A stretch of DNA of 42,860 nt from Geomicrobium sp. JCM 19038 (GCF_000698125.1 NZ_BAXA01000023.1:1-42860), one strand, 5' to 3'. Shown: positions 26,951-36,140, numbered from the stretch's first letter. Numbers and translations: made by a program. Notes: generated by a model not told the origin, from the sequence alone.

Positions 26951-28376
26951 TTCGTTCTAATTCATCCCATTGTTCGTTCGTCATCGGATACGTATGTTTG
27001 ACTTGGAAAACGAGCAAAAATGAAATAACCGTGAGAAGTGTAACGAAACCAATGGCAACAATCGCACCGAGAATATCTGGTGGTATGGTATTAACCATCG
27101 GCTGTTCCTCAGTTACAGCCGCCGTTGTTGTCATCATCGTTACGATTAACGCCGTACCAATCGACGCTGTCATCTGTCGAATCGTATTCGTTACTGCTGC
27201 CCCGTGTGGGATTAGCTTAGGTGGTAATTGGTTTAGGCCCGCTGTATTGACTGGCATCATCACCATCGAAAATCCAAACATCCGAATCGCAAACATCGTC
27301 GCAATGAACGTGAGAGAGGTTGTCGTATCAATAAACATTAACATTGCGGTCGATATAGACATAAGTATTAGTCCTGGGATCGCAAGTGCCCTTGCACCAA
27401 TCCTGTCGAAAATCCGACCTGTAATCGGCGCTAGAAAACCTGAAATAAGTGCCCCTGGTAAGATGACAAGACCTGCTTCCATCGCTGTAAATCCACGCAT
27501 ATTTTGTAAATACAGTGGAATAATCGTCTCTAATCCAATTAGCCCTAAAAACCCAATTGCACAGATGATGGAGGTAATCGTAAAAATACGTAGTTTGAGT
27601 ACGCGCAGTTCTAGCATCGGATGTTCCATTCGTAGTTGGCGCAACACGAAGAAAAGCAACGTGATAATCCCAACGAGTAACACTACGATCGTAATTGGGC
27701 TACCCCAACCGTTATTACCTGCACTCGTGAAACCGTATAACAGCCCACCGAACCCGACTGTTGATAACAGGATTGAAATGGGGTCAACTTTTCTATCTTT
27801 TTTCTCCGTCACATTACGCATCGTAAAATAGGCCATCACGAGCATGATGATCGTCAGTGGCAACACACCCCAGAATAAAAAGCGCCATTCATAATTCGAA
27901 GTTACCCAACCTGAAACTGTTGGACCAATTGCCGGGGCAAAGGAAATCACAAGGCCGATATACCCCATTGCTGCTCCCCTTTTTTCAATAGGGAAAATAA
28001 GTAAAAAAACCGTCTGCATGAGCGGCAGCATAACCCCTGCACCGATGGATTGGATCACCCTTGCAGTCATTAACGAAGGAAAACTCGTCGCTAGTCCCCC
28101 TACAAGTGTACCGAACATAAATACAATCATCGCTGTCAAAAATAATTGCCTTGTCGTAAACTTCTCAATTAAAAAAGCAGTAATTGGAATCATAATTCCG
28201 TTTACTAACATAAAAATCGTCGTTAACCACTGTGCGGTATTCGCTGTAATATCCATTTCGTTCATAATTGGAGGAATGGCTGTAATCATCAACGTTTGGT
28301 TAAGCACCGCAATAAAAGAACCCGCAATTAACAACGATGCAATGAGAACACGACTATAAGGTTCCGTCTTCTCCAT
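26928..28376 (-). CDS. MFS drug exporter, DHA2 (14-span) family
   Basis: A 482-residue proton-coupled exporter of the EmrB/QacA/LmrB type. Signatures include VLNQTLMITAIPPIM in span 1, the GxxxD-like MIPITAFLIEKFTTRQLF loop, and the antiporter motif C region GAAMGYIGLVISFAPAIGPTVSGW. The length and even spread of hydrophobic spans fit the 14-span group. Start has a GGAG site (28376). It is a single-gene unit placed between ytlD and ytkD, which are near neighbours in B. subtilis, so it may be a later insertion. The substrate is unknown. Confidence 0.92.
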   Translation of the reverse strand: MEKTEPYSRVLIASLLIAGSFIAVLNQTLMITAIPPIMNEMDITANTAQWLTTIFMLVNGIMIPITAFLIEKFTTRQLFLTAMIVFMFGTLVGGLATSFPSLMTARVIQSIGAGVMLPLMQTVFLLIFPIEKRGAAMGYIGLVISFAPAIGPTVSGWVTSNYEWRFLFWGVLPLTIIMLVMAYFTMRNVTEKKDRKVDPISILLSTVGFGGLLYGFTSAGNNGWGSPITIVVLLVGIITLLFFVLRQLRMEHPMLELRVLKLRIFTITSIICAIGFLGLIGLETIIPLYLQNMRGFTAMEAGLVILPGALISGFLAPITGRIFDRIGARALAIPGLILMSISTAMLMFIDTTTSLTFIATMFAIRMFGFSMVMMPVNTAGLNQLPPKLIPHGAAVTNTIRQMTASIGTALIVTMMTTTAAVTEEQPMVNTIPPDILGAIVAIGFVTLLTVISFLLVFQVKHTYPMTNEQWDELERKKKVGTF

Positions 28377-28544
28377 AGTAAGGCTCCTCGCTGAAAATCC
28401 GAAATGATGTAAGACTAATTGAAAATTATACGCCTCTTTTACTATTTCGGCAATCGAATTATTTGCTTTTTACTGCGTCACTTTTGTTGAAGATTAGGTG
28501 CTTTTACATGTCTATCCATATACATAATCGGAATTTGAAAAGAA

Positions 28545-28578
28545 GAAAACCAGCAAACATCTTTACGTTTACTGGTCT
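28545..28578 (-). terminator. ytkD terminator overlapping its stop codon
   Basis: On the minus strand ACCAGTAAACG and TGTTTGCTGGT pair imperfectly, followed by TTTTCTTCTTTTC. The stem begins in the last codons of ytkD. Confidence 0.6.
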
Positions 28579-29030
28579 AATCTGCGTAAGCAATATCGGA
28601 GTACATCATCTTTCATGATAAAACTATACGAACGGTCGGTTCGGATCGTATCGGGGAGTTGCTGCTTTAAGACTGGACCATCAGTTTCTAAATAGGTGGC
28701 TTTTTTCTCGATTGTCGCAACTTCTGCGAAATAAATGTTCTTAATGACAGTTTCTGTTTTTCCCTTTACTTCATATTGCCCAACATATTCCAAGTTGTGA
28801 ATACGAGCCCCTGTCTCTTCCCATACTTCACGTACAGCAGCCATTTCAGGCAGTTCACCGTCTTCGACTTTTCCACCTGGAAACTCTAGTCCTCGGTCTG
28901 AATGCTTCGTTAAGAGCCATTGATCTTTGAACTTACAAATCACCCAAACATGTTTTGGTTCAATTGAGAAAGGCTCCCGCTCAAAAGATAGCTTCACAGC
29001 GTTATCATAGTAATCTTGGAAGTCATACAT
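28569..29030 (-). CDS. ytkD: YtkD, Nudix nucleoside-triphosphate pyrophosphohydrolase
   Basis: A 153-residue Nudix hydrolase close to B. subtilis YtkD, which cleans the nucleotide pool (including oxidised dGTP) and is linked to stress and spore survival. The Nudix box runs from Gly53 to about residue 75: GKVEDGELPEMAAVREVWEE is its core. Start ATG 29030 has an AAAGGGAC site. Gene order with ytlACD is conserved apart from the MFS gene. Confidence 0.93.
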   Translation of the reverse strand: MYDFQDYYDNAVKLSFEREPFSIEPKHVWVICKFKDQWLLTKHSDRGLEFPGGKVEDGELPEMAAVREVWEETGARIHNLEYVGQYEVKGKTETVIKNIYFAEVATIEKKATYLETDGPVLKQQLPDTIRTDRSYSFIMKDDVLRYCLRRLDQ

Positions 29031-29065
29031 GTTGATTGTCCCTTTTCTTAATATTTAATGAGAAA

Positions 29066-29093
29066 TAGGTCGAGTCATAATGACTTCGACCTA
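29066..29093 (-). terminator. Hairpin after the YwpF-like gene
   Basis: TAGGTCGaGTCATAATGACtTCGACCTA folds with one mismatch pair and is followed on the minus strand by TTTCTC. It begins six bases after the stop codon of the YwpF-like gene. Confidence 0.6.
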
Positions 29094-29098
29094 CTCTG

Positions 29099-29587
29099 TT
29101 AACGGCTAAGTGGCGAACCTTTTTCTCGGTACTGTTCATATAACGAGCGCGCCATTTGTTGTGACCAACTCGCGTTATCCGCTTTTCGATTGCGAAATTC
29201 TTCGATTAACTGATCTCCTGTATAACCATCAGCGATGAGTGAATCTAAAATGTAGTTAAACACATCTTCTTTCTTCATCGCCATCTTACTATCAATTAAA
29301 ATGGCAAACCCATTTTCTAACGGGCGAGTGGAGCGAACACGACCAACCATCGTTGCAGGGTCATTATTTTCATGTGAAATGATAACTTCCATCATGACGT
29401 CTGTTTCATTGTTCAATAAGTCTTCAAACAACGTTTTTGCCGTCTCATCTACAACAGCTTCAACGAGCCACCAACCTTCCTCTTCGCGGTTAATGACAAG
29501 TCCTTCTCTCATGTTAATCCGTTCTTCCTCAGGTTCAACGTCTTTTTCTAATAATAGTCGTAAACCTTTGAGACGAAATGTCTTCAC
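29099..29587 (-). CDS. YwpF-like protein with C-terminal extension
   Basis: A protein of 162 residues from the GTG at 29587 (VKTFRLKGL), chosen because GGAAGTGA sits just upstream; the frame is open to 29620. The first 105 residues resemble the YwpF family (beta-rich, GLVINREEEGWWLVEA, ISHENNDPATMVGRV). The last 60 residues are helical and charged and are not part of the usual short YwpF as I know it. The family has no settled function. Upstream, a small gene overlaps it by 53 bases. Confidence 0.65.
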   Translation of the reverse strand: MKTFRLKGLRLLLEKDVEPEEERINMREGLVINREEEGWWLVEAVVDETAKTLFEDLLNNETDVMMEVIISHENNDPATMVGRVRSTRPLENGFAILIDSKMAMKKEDVFNYILDSLIADGYTGDQLIEEFRNRKADNASWSQQMARSLYEQYREKGSPLSR

Positions 29588-29753
29588 ATTTATCACTTCC
29601 GTTACTGAATTGGTCATCATGATGAGCCGGTTCTTTTATTGTTCGTTTTTGTTCAAGCCATTGCAAAAATTGTACTTCTTCTCCAGTGAGTGCTCGCTTT
29701 AATTCGACTTCAAACTCTTCGGACAGTGTTGGAACAAACTTTTGAGCATTCAT
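29535..29753 (-). CDS. Small hypothetical protein overlapping the YwpF-like gene
   Basis: A 72-residue frame from ATG 29753 (MNAQKFVPTL) with an AAGGGGAC site. I recognise no family. It is helical and acidic in its first half (SEEFEVELKRALTGEEVQFLQWLEQ), hydrophilic after, and ends in basic residues. Its last 53 bases overlap the next gene in another frame; the tail (FTTIIRKRR) may therefore be constrained by that gene. The good ribosome site and sensible composition of the N-terminal half argue that it is translated, possibly to couple the downstream gene. Confidence 0.5.
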   Translation of the reverse strand: MNAQKFVPTLSEEFEVELKRALTGEEVQFLQWLEQKRTIKEPAHHDDQFSNGSDKCEDISSQRFTTIIRKRR

Positions 29754-29911
29754 GTAGAATCGTCCCCTTTTACCGAATTCTATGCAAGTCCCATTTATCC
29801 TCATATTCACATGTTCTCGTTATAACAAATCAATTCGTTCTTCCTCTATAGTCTATTGAGCTATTTCGATAAATATGCTAGATTTCCTTTTTTTTATAAC
29901 CTTTTGTAGTA

Positions 29912-31087
29912 TTACTGAGGTTGTTGTAAACGGTCATACGCTTGTTTCAAGCGATTTAATCCTTCTTCAACATGGCTTCTCGGGCAAGCAAGGTTCATTC
30001 GTGCGAATCCAGAACCCGGTTTTCCAAACGTATGCCCATCGTTCAATGCAAGTCTCGCTTCTTCTCTCAACCATTGCTGTAACGCTTGGTCATCCATTTC
30101 TAATTGTCTAAAGTCCATCCATAGTAAATACGTTGCATCTGGATCAACAAAGTCAATCTTTGGCATTTCTTCTTTCAGTCGCTTTTCTGCGTAATCAATA
30201 TTGTCACGAACGTACGCTAACATATTCGTAAGCCACTGCTCTCCTTCACGGTAAGCCGCCTCAGCCGCTGCTGAAGAGTAAGGATTACCAATTCCAGTGA
30301 AGTTCTGGCGCATACTAAGTTCTAGCTTCTGTTGAAGTTCACGTTGATTGGAGATGACATAGGACAATTGCAATGCTGCTAAATTAAACGTTTTGCTCGG
30401 TGCCATACACGTTGCGACTTGAAGACCTTTAGCTGCTTCTAATGAAGCAAACGGTACATGGTTCCCTCGGAACGTAATATCACTATGAATTTCATCTGAA
30501 ACAATAGTCACGTCATATTGTTTCGCGAGAACAGCAATTTTCGTTAATTCTTCTTTGTTCCACATTCTTCCACCTGGGTTATGAGGGTTACAAAGAATGA
30601 GCATCTTCGCGCCTGACTTCATCTTCTCTTCAAGATCATCAAAGTCAATCTCATACGTACCATTACGCTCAACTAGTTCATTCTCAAGTAAAGTGCGACG
30701 GTTCGTATTGACGAGCGCAAAAAACGGATAATAGACAGGTGGCTGAACGATAATTCCGTCACCTTCTTCTGTCAGAACACTTATGAGCTGATGAATCGCA
30801 GGCACAACACCTGGCGTAAATGTAATGTCTTCTTGATTAATGGTCCATGCAAATCGTTTGTCCATCCATTCAACAATCGCTTCTCGTAAAGAAGCTGGAG
30901 GAAAATGATAACCAAACACGCCGTGTTCCGTTACATTGTGTAAAGCCTTTTGGACGACTTCTGGAACTTTAAAGTCCATATCAGCGACCCACATTGGCCA
31001 TACGTCGTCGGATTTATATCGCTCTTTGAGCGCGTCCCATTTCATCGAATTCGTTTGTTTACGATCAATAATCTCATCAAAGTTCAA
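29912..31087 (-). CDS. patB: PatB/MalY-family PLP enzyme (cystathionine beta-lyase / aminotransferase)
   Basis: A 391-residue fold-type I PLP enzyme. The Schiff-base lysine is Lys232 (APSKTFNLAAL); CNPHNPGGR (166-174) and SDEIHSD (197-203) are the cofactor-binding blocks; the WVADMDF opening is typical of MalY/PatB C-S lyases. It likely cleaves cystathionine or related S-conjugates to homocysteine or thiols, pyruvate and ammonia. Start is TTG 31087 with AAGGAG upstream. It is a single-gene unit. Confidence 0.92.
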   Translation of the reverse strand: MNFDEIIDRKQTNSMKWDALKERYKSDDVWPMWVADMDFKVPEVVQKALHNVTEHGVFGYHFPPASLREAIVEWMDKRFAWTINQEDITFTPGVVPAIHQLISVLTEEGDGIIVQPPVYYPFFALVNTNRRTLLENELVERNGTYEIDFDDLEEKMKSGAKMLILCNPHNPGGRMWNKEELTKIAVLAKQYDVTIVSDEIHSDITFRGNHVPFASLEAAKGLQVATCMAPSKTFNLAALQLSYVISNQRELQQKLELSMRQNFTGIGNPYSSAAAEAAYREGEQWLTNMLAYVRDNIDYAEKRLKEEMPKIDFVDPDATYLLWMDFRQLEMDDQALQQWLREEARLALNDGHTFGKPGSGFARMNLACPRSHVEEGLNRLKQAYDRLQQPQ

Positions 31088-31156
31088 CGCATTGTCAGCT
31101 CCTTGTCCTACTTTCCTACATTGTACTGTACCTTTAATGATTGAGCAAAGACGAGA

Positions 31157-31162
31157 ATTATA
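31157..31162 (-). promoter_or_regulatory. Candidate -10 element of patB
   Basis: On the minus strand a perfect TATAAT lies 70 bases before the patB start codon. No good -35 hexamer is seen at 17 bases (TTTCTA), so the call is tentative. Confidence 0.35.
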
Positions 31163-31206
31163 GTCGCCAACCGACCATATAGAAAATTCAGTGGGGGATA
31201 GCTCAC

Positions 31207-31290
31207 ATCAATGTGGGGTTTTCATTGATTCTCTCTTAAAATAGGGTCCAAACCCCCATCATTAAAGAGTTTAAGATAGGGGTTTGGGCT
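31207..31290. repeat. Two strong palindromes upstream of patB
   Basis: ATCAATG / CATTGAT (31207-31229) forms one hairpin and competes with CACAT/ATGTG inside it. Next to it, 31242-31290 is one long nearly continuous palindrome: CCAAACCCC-c-ATC, a, TTAAA, loop GAG, TTTAA, GAT-a-GGGGTTTGG. It lies between the terminator of the ABC operon and the patB promoter, lacks a U-tract, and so is not an obvious terminator. A MITE-like remnant or a structured DNA site is possible. Confidence 0.55.
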
Positions 31291-31316
31291 CCATGCTTAA
31301 TCCTTTTACAATAGAA

Positions 31317-31342
31317 AAAACGAGGAAGTTACTCCTCGTTTT
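31317..31342 (-). terminator. Terminator of the GntR-ABC operon
   Basis: AAAACGAGGA / TCCTCGTTTT, a perfect 10-bp stem with a six-base loop, is followed on the minus strand by TTTTTTCTATT, nine bases after the last stop codon. Confidence 0.8.
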
Positions 31343-31350
31343 CTCATCAT

Positions 31351-32582
31351 TTAATCTTTATGACGAATCATACGGATGATCTCACCAGGTGTCACATTCT
31401 TCCCTGACATGAGCATTGCCGTACGGTAAACCTTACCCGCGGCGTTCATCATGAACCATACGAAGACGACTAACACGAGTAATGAAATGACAATTTCTAA
31501 GACTGGCAGTTCATCAAGCATGACAATTCGAACGATCATCGCAGCAGAAGCACTGAACGGGAAGTAACTTGCAACGATTGAGACAATGCCATTTGGATCA
31601 GATATGAACACCCACACGAGTGCAAATGGTAAAAATGGCAACATCATCATCATCCCTGTTAAGTTGCTCGCTGTACTTGCGTCTTCCATCGTAGCTCCTA
31701 GTGCGACATACATAGATGCAAACAGCAGATAACCGAGGATGGCATAAAGCAGATACAACAACGTGATTGGCGTAAACAAGTGTTCAATGATCGTAAAGTC
31801 GCTAAAGATTTCAGCGAACGGAATGACAAGCAATAACCAGACGGCGACTTGTGCCATCCCAACGACAAAGTACCCTAAAATCTTTCCTTGCATTAATTGA
31901 TTAGCACTGACTGAGGAAAGTAATGTTTCCGCCATTTTGTCTTTCTTCTCTTGCATTGAGCTGTTTAATGTCATCATACCGGTCATGATAATGCTTAATA
32001 AAACGATCCCAGCAAACGCTGCAGGAATGATATCTTCTAACCATTCATTCCCATCACCACTGCTACTGATCGTTTGAACAGGAACTGAGGTAGATAGAAC
32101 GAGTTCACGTTCTGCTTGCTCGACTCCCACTTGTTCAAGTTGAGTGCTTTGTAATAACTGTTCAACTTCAGTTCGAATCACCATCGTAGGACTTGTGTAT
32201 TCTTCTGAAACGACAAGGGTTGCATTCGTCGGGTCCTCAATATGTACGTATGCAATCGCTTCTACTGCCGCGCGTTCTTCAAGTTCTGAGACAGAACCGT
32301 CAAATAATTCATAGTGAGCAACCTCAGCCTCAGCTGACGCTATACTCTGAAATGACTCAACAGCTTCTTCATCCCCTGCAACGTAGACTGGAATTTCATG
32401 ATCGGCTGATGAGCCTCACCCATCTCAGTCATATCTGGTTCGTCATTCCCACCTACAAGTGACCCTATAAAAAGGAAAAATAGAAAGATTGCTGGTGTCA
32501 CGAATGTCGAGATAATAAATGTTTTGTTTTGCAAGTTTCGCTTGATTTCCCATTTGGCGACTTTTAGTTTTTTGTTTCTCAT
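31351..32582 (-). CDS. ABC-2 exporter permease (NatB/YhaP-like), frameshifted
   Basis: A 410-residue membrane protein after repair. One span near residues 20-42 is followed by a large extracytoplasmic domain of about 150 residues and then about five more spans, the NatB/YhaP architecture. The first frame (from 32582) covers the first span; after about 32400-32425 the reading continues one frame over (DHEIPVYVAGDEEAVESF) through to 31351. It overlaps the preceding ATPase by four bases. These exporters are linked to Na+ or drug extrusion; the substrate is not evident. Confidence 0.87.
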
Positions 32583-33488
32583 GAATCTTCTCCTTTCGCA
32601 ATGGAGACGAAAATGTCGTGCAATGATTTTCGATCGATATGAAGTTCGTCCCAGTGTAAATCATCTGGAAAGCTACGAATGTACGATAACGGATGAACGT
32701 CTTGATGAAAATGAATTGTCGTCTGGTTTCCTTCTATTTCGACTCTCTCCACCCGCTCATCTTCGTTGAATGGATACGTAGTATCTGTGTTCACTAGGAC
32801 GCATTTATAATTCGAGAATTGCTCTTTGATGTGGTTGACTGTATCGTAGACAACTTTCTCACCTTTATGGATCAGGAAAATCTCATCACACAATCGTTCA
32901 ACGATGTTCATTTGATGTGCTGATAACAGAATTGCTGTACCGTTGTCAGCTAATGCTTGAATTTCCTCTTTGAATACGTCTTGGCTTACCGGGTCTAACC
33001 CTGAAAATGGCTCATCTAAAATCAAAAACTCAGGCTCATGAATGATTGCACCGATGAACTGAACCTTTTGAGCCATTCCTTTAGAAAGCTCTTCAATCTT
33101 TGACTTTTCATGACCTTCTAAACCAAAGCGAACGAGTAAATCAAGCGCCCGTTGTTTGGCTTTCTCTTTGTCATAATCTTTGAGATCAGCCAAATAAAGA
33201 ATAACGTCCATTACTTTTTCATTCTTATACAACCCACGCTCTTCAGGTAAAAAACCGATACGCGAGCGTGGAATTTTTTCATGACTATCAAGATGATAGA
33301 TCACTTCACCAGAATCAGGAATCATTATTCCCATTAACATTCGAATCATCGTCGACTTTCCTGCTCCGTTTGGACCAAGAATACCTGTGATTTTGCCTCG
33401 GCTGACAGATAGCGATAAATCATTTACTGCCTTTTTTGTGCGAAAACTTTTTTTTGACGTTTTTGATGTCTACAACGACTTCATTCAT
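32579..33488 (-). CDS. ABC exporter ATPase (NatA/YhaQ-like), frameshifted at the N-terminus
   Basis: A 302-residue ATPase after repair. The long open frame begins only at 33349, after Walker A. The true start is ATG 33488 (MNEVVVDIKN), which overlaps the preceding gene as ATGA; the frame then breaks in a run of six As at about 33431-33436, and removing one restores HKKAVNDLSLSV and the Walker A motif GPNGAGKST. Signature ELSKGMAQKVQ, Walker B LILDEPFSGLDP and H-loop LSAHQMN follow, with a C-terminal accessory domain. It pairs with the NatB/YhaP-like permease downstream. Confidence 0.88.
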
Positions 33489-34345
33489 GCGCTCACCCCA
33501 GTTTTTAATATGTGCGGAATTGATTCATGTAACTTTAGGCTTTGACTTTTAATAATCATAACACCTCGTTCTGAGAGCCACGCTTTTGTTTTTTCTGCAT
33601 CTTCAGTGATAATTTCTTGTGTGCGTGTGCTACTAACAGATACAACGCCTGGTGCTTGATTAATGCCTTCCACACGTTCTTCAATCCAAATGCGTTGCCA
33701 ACGCCGTTGCAACTCATCTTTTTCCACACGTTCACTTAACGTTCCGTCATGTAAAATAGAAATATAATCTGCAAGACGTTGAACCTCATCTGCAATATGT
33801 GTGGCAATCACAATGGCATGCTCCTCACTTGCATCCATATGTTGCAGTAGTAATCGGTCAAGAATCTGTTGTCCTTCCATATCAAGACCTGTGTACGGTT
33901 CATCTAACATGAGCAACGGAGTATCTCTCGATAACTGCAATGCAAGAATTGATTTTTGTTTCATACCGATTGACATGATTTGCAGTTGTTTGTTCATCGG
34001 AAGGTTGAATTGCTTTATAAGCGTTTGAAATCGATCTTCGCGCCACATAGAGTCATGTGTCTTGTGTAACTTATGAAGAATTCTTAGTGAGAACCCATCT
34101 AACTCTGTCACCGTTTGCGGGATATACGAGAACTGCTCTTTTCCCTTTACTGACGAAACCGGATGACCATTGATCGTCACAGACCCTTTACCTGGGTAAT
34201 CACCTGACATTGCTTCAAACAACGTCGTCTTTCCGGCACCGTTGTTTCCGATGATCGCATGTACGGTACCACGCTCAATGTCTACATTGATCGTTTCTAA
34301 CTGATTTTCTCCCATTCGTCTCGTTAAGCCTCTTACTTTAAGCAT
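33485..34345 (-). CDS. ABC exporter ATPase (YtrB/BcrA-like)
   Basis: A 286-residue ATPase. Walker A is GNNGAGKTT, Walker B is LLMLDEPYTGLD, H-loop ATHIADE. The signature loop reads MSIGMKQKSILA instead of LSGGQ, a divergence common in YtrB-like proteins next to GntR regulators. It overlaps the regulator gene by eight bases and the next ATPase by four. Its membrane partners are probably the two permeases at the head of the operon. Confidence 0.9.
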   Translation of the reverse strand: MLKVRGLTRRMGENQLETINVDIERGTVHAIIGNNGAGKTTLFEAMSGDYPGKGSVTINGHPVSSVKGKEQFSYIPQTVTELDGFSLRILHKLHKTHDSMWREDRFQTLIKQFNLPMNKQLQIMSIGMKQKSILALQLSRDTPLLMLDEPYTGLDMEGQQILDRLLLQHMDASEEHAIVIATHIADEVQRLADYISILHDGTLSERVEKDELQRRWQRIWIEERVEGINQAPGVVSVSSTRTQEIITEDAEKTKAWLSERGVMIIKSQSLKLHESIPHILKTGVSA

Positions 34346-34727
34346 CGTACTCCTCCTTAATGATCGTTAAGAACAGCTCTTTTACTTCAGACTCTGAATA
34401 CTCATGTTGCTTCGCAATGTGGATGGCACGCTTTGTAGCATCGTGTACCGTTTTATACTTTTGCGTGGATTTTTCTTTCGTATCAATTTGCTGTACAAAC
34501 GTTCCCTTCCCTCGTACAGTTTTGATGTAGCCTCGTTGTTCTAAATTCTGATACGCCCGTCTCGTCGTGATCACACTACAGCCCAGTTGAGCTGCAAGTG
34601 CACGAATGGACGGCAGAGCAGTCTCTGCCAGCAGATGCTCCGACACAATTAACGTCATAATCTGCTCTTCAATCTGATGATAGATCGGTTCTTGACGTTC
34701 TTCATTAATTTCAATCGGTAACGACAT
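34338..34727 (-). CDS. GntR-family repressor, YtrA subfamily
   Basis: A 129-residue regulator with an N-terminal winged helix (YHQIEEQIMTLIV, LPSIRALAAQLGCS, TTRRAYQNLEQRGYIKTVRGKGTFV) and only a short C-terminal helical tail, the YtrA layout. Such proteins repress their own ABC-transporter operons and respond to cell-wall or antibiotic stress. Here the gene is third of six, not first. Start ATG 34727 has an AAGGAGGGAG site, and it overlaps the upstream permease by 17 bases. Confidence 0.93.
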   Translation of the reverse strand: MSLPIEINEERQEPIYHQIEEQIMTLIVSEHLLAETALPSIRALAAQLGCSVITTRRAYQNLEQRGYIKTVRGKGTFVQQIDTKEKSTQKYKTVHDATKRAIHIAKQHEYSESEVKELFLTIIKEEYDA

Positions 34728-35403
34728 CTGCTCCCTCCTTTTTGTGAATCTTTCTAAATCCGACTACCAAAACCAATGCGATGACAATCGACCCGAATAA
34801 AAGACTAGCAAACATCGTAAGTAGTGGATTCGTCGCAACCGCTTCAGTGATAAAGAAGTAAAAGTAAGAACCTTGTTGTATAAACGTAAAGGAACCAAAT
34901 CCAACATATAGCAAAGCGATCAGCAACAAGTAATAAAGGTAGCCGACTCCAAGCAAACGAGGACCAAAAAGCGGAAATACTGCTGTAATTGTCGCTACTG
35001 AACTTAATGCTAACCACGTTAGAATAAGTGGTAGAAAGTAATCCATTAAATGAATCTCTTTAAAAACATGAATGACCGTACCAATAAAAGGTGCTGCCCA
35101 CATAAAAAGTAACGTAATCAGAATATTCGAGATGAGGATTTGCTTTTCGCTTACCGGAAGTCGTCTCATGTACATTTTCCTCGTAATCCCCATTCCGACC
35201 GTAAATGAAGGAAACACGACGAGTGGAGCAATGATGAATAAAAGCTCCAAAGCATACGCGAGCAGTGAAGTAGACTCCGCATTGCCCTCAGAAAGAATTG
35301 AAAAGGTTACGCCGTAAGAGAAATACCATATTATTGCCGTGACCCAACCCCAAGGTAAAATCGACGTAACACTTGACTTCGTCAAGAAAAGTGTTGTTTT
35401 CAT
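34711..35403 (-). CDS. Putative ABC exporter membrane protein, second gene of the GntR operon
   Basis: A 230-residue protein with about six hydrophobic spans and a basic C-terminus (RKIHKKEG). I do not recognise a named family; the layout and a charged loop after span 2 (RKMYMRRLPVSEKQILIS) resemble ABC-2 permeases. It overlaps the first permease by four bases and the GntR gene by 17, so it is translated in step with both. It may form a heterodimer with the first permease. Confidence 0.8.
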   Translation of the reverse strand: MKTTLFLTKSSVTSILPWGWVTAIIWYFSYGVTFSILSEGNAESTSLLAYALELLFIIAPLVVFPSFTVGMGITRKMYMRRLPVSEKQILISNILITLLFMWAAPFIGTVIHVFKEIHLMDYFLPLILTWLALSSVATITAVFPLFGPRLLGVGYLYYLLLIALLYVGFGSFTFIQQGSYFYFFITEAVATNPLLTMFASLLFGSIVIALVLVVGFRKIHKKEGADVVTD

Positions 35404-36140
35404 TCGTCAACACCTCGCTTTCTTAATTTCCAAACTCCGTACTTTAAAACAATCACAACGACTAACGTGCTGAAGAGTACAGCAAATCCAATGGCTAACA
35501 GCGGTTCGCTACTAGCAAGTGTCGCTGTTGCTTGCAATGATGAAACAGTCGTGCCGATCAAGGAATAAACGATCAATTGAACAAGTACATAAACAATTAG
35601 AAACACAAAATGCTGAACGTACCTCTTTATCCACATGCCCTTTTGATACTTATAAAAACTTTTTTCGGAGCTTTCATTCAAGACGATGACAATCGAACTT
35701 AACGCAATACTAAACCAAATCAGAACAAACGCCACATGCTGAAGCGTTCCAAACTCAATTAGGTGATCATTCGCAAACCAAATGATCACCGAGAAAAGCA
35801 ACACTGCTAGAATCATTACCCGGGCAATATTTGCGACAACACGACTATAAAAGAGCTTTCGTTCTAAAATCGGAAGCCGTCTTTTATATCGATACGAAGA
35901 CGCGTGAATCAGCCCTGTTTTTTCGTTAGCTGTATAGCTTTGGTCCGCTAATGTCATGAGTGCAGAGTAAAAAACGATCATAAGTAAAAAGATTACATCG
36001 AAAGCCAAGGGCAAATCCTCTCGTAATACGTAAGAAATGGAGAAACCTACTACTGGAATCATAATTATAAACAAGATGATACTTAAAACTGAAATGTGCC
36101 TAATCTCAAACCATGCTAGCTGCCAGACTTGCTTCATCAT
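35400..36140 (-). CDS. Putative ABC exporter membrane protein, first gene of the GntR operon
   Basis: A 246-residue protein with about six hydrophobic spans. The opening (QLAWFEIRH) and the loop after span 2 (SYRYKRRLPILERKLFYSR) resemble the second permease, so the two look like diverged copies. ATG 36140 (or the next codon) follows GGGGT. It is the first gene after the palindromic operator and so heads the six-gene operon. Confidence 0.82.
   Translation of the reverse strand: MMKQVWQLAWFEIRHISVLSIILFIIMIPVVGFSISYVLREDLPLAFDVIFLLMIVFYSALMTLADQSYTANEKTGLIHASSYRYKRRLPILERKLFYSRVVANIARVMILAVLLFSVIIWFANDHLIEFGTLQHVAFVLIWFSIALSSIVIVLNESSEKSFYKYQKGMWIKRYVQHFVFLIVYVLVQLIVYSLIGTTVSSLQATATLASSEPLLAIGFAVLFSTLVVVIVLKYGVWKLRKRGVDE

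Noticed and set aside
26935-27831. A 298-codon open frame antisense to the MFS exporter
   Set aside because: The MFS gene on the other strand is intact and recognisable; the antisense product shows no family features and is a by-product of hydrophobic codon use.
31088-31290. A riboswitch or T-box controlling patB
   Set aside because: No T-box or SAM/lysine-type core sequence was found, and a TATAAT at 31157-31162 would place the structured part upstream of the transcript.
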